This document shows, in pieces, positions 62,345 to 64,000 of a DNA stretch of 64,000 nt. Positions within the stretch are counted from its first letter, which is position 1. Every line of letters starts with the position of its first letter. The notes beneath the pieces are model-generated. The model saw only the letters and a program-made list of their open reading frames with translations, did not search any database and was not told where the DNA came from. This DNA is from Candidatus Desulfovibrio trichonymphae (GTDB lineage Bacteria; Desulfobacterota; Desulfovibrionia; Desulfovibrionales; Desulfovibrionaceae). The position numbers were made by a program, and so were the translations under genes. The stretch is from NCBI RefSeq assembly GCF_002355955.1, contig NZ_AP017368.1:737501-801500 (forward strand), read 5' to 3'.

Positions 62345-63262
62345 TTACTTGAAGGCTTTTTCAAAGTTGGGCACAACCTGCTTCTTGCGGCTCATAATAC
62401 CAGGCAGCCACACGGTTTTGCCGGCCGGCTTGACGCCGAAGGCTTTCTCCACAACAAACGGGTCGTCGGAGACGATCAGCATTTCCGAGCCTTCTTTCAT
62501 AATGTCCGTCAGCAGCAAAAAGACGCTGTGGCGGCCTTCGCTCTTGACCTTTTCAATTTCAGCCTGCAGACCGGCCTTCACAGCGGCGAGAATGGAAAGA
62601 TCCACAACTTCAAGCTGGCCGATGCCAACTTTTTTGCCGTTCATATCAAAATCTTTATAATCACGGTGAACCAGATCATGCATGGATGCGCCTTCAACCG
62701 CGCTCTTTACCTTGAACATTTCCATGCCGAGCGCCTTGACATCGCTGATGCCGGCGATTTTCGCCAGCGATTCAACCGCTTTTTTGTCCACGTCCGTACA
62801 CGTGGGCGATTTGAAAATAACCGTGTCGGAAAGAATGGCGCAGAGCATGGCGCCGGCCATATTTTTCGAAATTTCCACGCCGTAAAAAGCATACATGCTT
62901 CTGAGCACGGTGTTGGTGCAGCCTACGGGCCATATCCAGGCTTCCAGCGGCGAAGAGGTCGTCACGTCGCCGAGCTTGTGGTGATCAACAATGCCGAGCA
63001 CAGTGGCAGAGTCCATGCCGGTCGGAGCCTGCTGCAGGTCAGAGTAGTCAACCAGCCATATCTCTTTGCCGGCGACGTCCTTGACGACCTGCGGCGCGGT
63101 AAGACCGAATTTTTTAAGCACAAATTCGGTTTCCGGCGCGGGAGGCCCCTGGGCCGCCGGGGTAACGGAAAAGCCGCGTTTGCCATAGAGTTCCGCCGCG
63201 GCCAACGCCGCAACAATGCTGTCTGTATCGGGGTTCATGTGACCAAGAGCTAATGCGGACAT
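62345..63262 (-). CDS. ppaC: Manganese-dependent inorganic pyrophosphatase
   Basis: DHH-family (family II) pyrophosphatase, 305 aa from ATG 63262 with GGAGGAAG upstream. Metal ligands are visible in GHMNPDTDS (His8, Asp12, Asp14), the VDYSDLQQ segment, GIVDHHKLGDV, and the C-terminal SRKKQVVP substrate site. It drives sulfate activation (APS formation) by removing pyrophosphate, a natural role in a sulfate reducer. Confidence 0.95.
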   Translation of the reverse strand: MSALALGHMNPDTDSIVAALAAAELYGKRGFSVTPAAQGPPAPETEFVLKKFGLTAPQVVKDVAGKEIWLVDYSDLQQAPTGMDSATVLGIVDHHKLGDVTTSSPLEAWIWPVGCTNTVLRSMYAFYGVEISKNMAGAMLCAILSDTVIFKSPTCTDVDKKAVESLAKIAGISDVKALGMEMFKVKSAVEGASMHDLVHRDYKDFDMNGKKVGIGQLEVVDLSILAAVKAGLQAEIEKVKSEGRHSVFLLLTDIMKEGSEMLIVSDDPFVVEKAFGVKPAGKTVWLPGIMSRKKQVVPNFEKAFK

Positions 63263-63461
63263 GTTTGTCTTCCTCCGTTCTGTTTCAGAGAATTGCTGCC
63301 GGAATGCGCCGCTTCCTTTTTTAGCACCAAGTTTTCTGTATGCCAAGAGACTTTTCGAACTTTATCTCCTGCGTCTCCCACTGATTCTACTTTTCGCCCT
63401 TTGCTTGTAAAAATACGCTCTTGCGCGTATGAAAGGAACCACTATTCGAGCGAGGAAAACA

Positions 63462-64000
63462 ATGAGTAACGATCCCGACAAAATTATCTATTCCATGGTA
63501 CGTGTCACCAAGCGGCACGGCCAAAAAGAAGTGCTGAAAGACATATCGCTTTCTTATTTTTACGGAGCGAAAATCGGCGTGCTCGGCCTGAACGGCGCGG
63601 GTAAATCAAGCCTGTTGAAAATTCTGGCCGGCGAGGACAGGGCATTTGACGGCAAAACCGTTCCTGCGCCCGGCTACAGCATCGGTTATCTGGAGCAGGA
63701 GCCACTGAAGGGCGAGACGCGCACGGTGCGTGAAGTGGCGGAGGAAGGCGTCAGCGGGCTCTCGGCCATTGCAAAAGAGTTTGAGGCCATCAACGCCCGC
63801 TTTGCCGAGCCCATGGAACCGGAAGAAATGGACGTCCTTATCGCCAGACAGGCTGAAGTGCAGGAGCGCATGGACGCAAAGGGCGTCTGGGATTTGGATT
63901 CCCGGCTGGAAATGGCTATAGACGCCCTGCGCTGCCCGCCCGGCGACATGCCTGTTTCTCAAATTTCCGGCGGCGAGCGACGCCGTGTGGCCCTGTGCCG
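63462..64000 (+). CDS. ABC-F ATPase (EttA-like), cut by window end
   Basis: A translation-associated ATPase of the ABC-F family, probably EttA-type. From ATG 63462: MSNDPDKIIYSMVRVTKRHG, then the Walker A GLNGAGKSSLLKIL, GYLEQEPLKGE, and the ABC signature SGGERRRVALCR at the window's edge. The second ATPase half lies beyond 64000. The first ~180 residues have the length and spacing of EttA. Confidence 0.85.
   Translation, partial: MSNDPDKIIYSMVRVTKRHGQKEVLKDISLSYFYGAKIGVLGLNGAGKSSLLKILAGEDRAFDGKTVPAPGYSIGYLEQEPLKGETRTVREVAEEGVSGLSAIAKEFEAINARFAEPMEPEEMDVLIARQAEVQERMDAKGVWDLDSRLEMAIDALRCPPGDMPVSQISGGERRRVALC

Noticed and set aside
1-64000. CRISPR array, riboswitch or rRNA
   Set aside because: No regularly spaced identical repeats, no recognised riboswitch core, and no rRNA-like sequence were found; absence of riboswitches cannot be proved by eye.

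Overview
The window looks like chromosome from a Desulfovibrio-type sulfate-reducing bacterium. The strongest evidence is a dsrA-dsrB-dsrD dissimilatory sulfite reductase operon whose product lengths (437, 381 and 78 aa) match what I recall for the Desulfovibrio genes, plus a seven-function hdrCBA-flx electron-bifurcation operon of the type known in that group. Many broken genes (a flagellar hook fragment, cstA, an HsdR-N-type nuclease, a dcm/HNH/vsr cluster, two truncated integrases and IS5 and IS630 scraps) sit among intact housekeeping genes. That suggests a lineage undergoing genome erosion, perhaps host-associated. The species is not provable from this sequence alone.

Layout. 0-10 kb: Kef-type antiporter, dnaE, a 55-aa membrane protein, queD, a PEBP-like lipoprotein, an aminotransferase, a decayed flagellar hook fragment, aroE-aroQ. 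10-17.6 kb: hdrC-hdrB-hdrA-flxDC(fused)-flxB-flxA, all overlapping or nearly so, then an HdeA-like periplasmic protein. 17.6-26 kb (mostly minus strand): Sel1-repeat protein, small lipoprotein, relA/spoT, frr-pyrH, speA, with IS remnants. 26-32 kb (minus): dsrABD with a visible promoter and terminator, then a Pit phosphate transporter with its DUF47 partner and a secreted protein. 32-35.5 kb: hisD-purC-fabI and a 45-aa membrane peptide.

35.8-38 kb: tRNA-Ser(GGA), a truncated integrase and a truncated protein resembling prokaryotic E2 ubiquitin-conjugation enzymes, i.e. the worn remains of an island, followed by two nitroreductases. 38.7-43.6 kb: a tight operon of an HpcH/HpaI aldolase, a sugar epimerase, a KdsB-like cytidylyltransferase, a hexapeptide acyltransferase, a HAD phosphatase and a DUF3829 lipoprotein. 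It may make a CMP-activated 2-keto-3-deoxy sugar acid for the cell surface. 44-50 kb: cstA and nuclease pseudogenes, a MoeA-like protein, uvrC and a small conserved gene.

50-57 kb: an AT-richer, decayed island ending at tRNA-Glu. It holds an intact hipBA toxin-antitoxin pair with a perfect operator palindrome, bracketed by ~266-bp direct repeats, then remains of a dcm/HNH/vsr restriction-modification cluster, an AlpA-type regulator and a truncated P4-type integrase. 57-64 kb: an RlpA-like protein between two tRNA-Glu copies, tRNA-Gln, ispH-dus, hslU, a small membrane protein, a manganese pyrophosphatase (ppaC) and the start of an ABC-F ATPase that runs off the window.

Working together: the Flx-Hdr complex would couple NADH oxidation to ferredoxin and a disulfide/DsrC-type acceptor, DsrABD carries out the terminal sulfite reduction, and the surviving accessory genes are mostly surface-sugar, stress and toxin-antitoxin functions.
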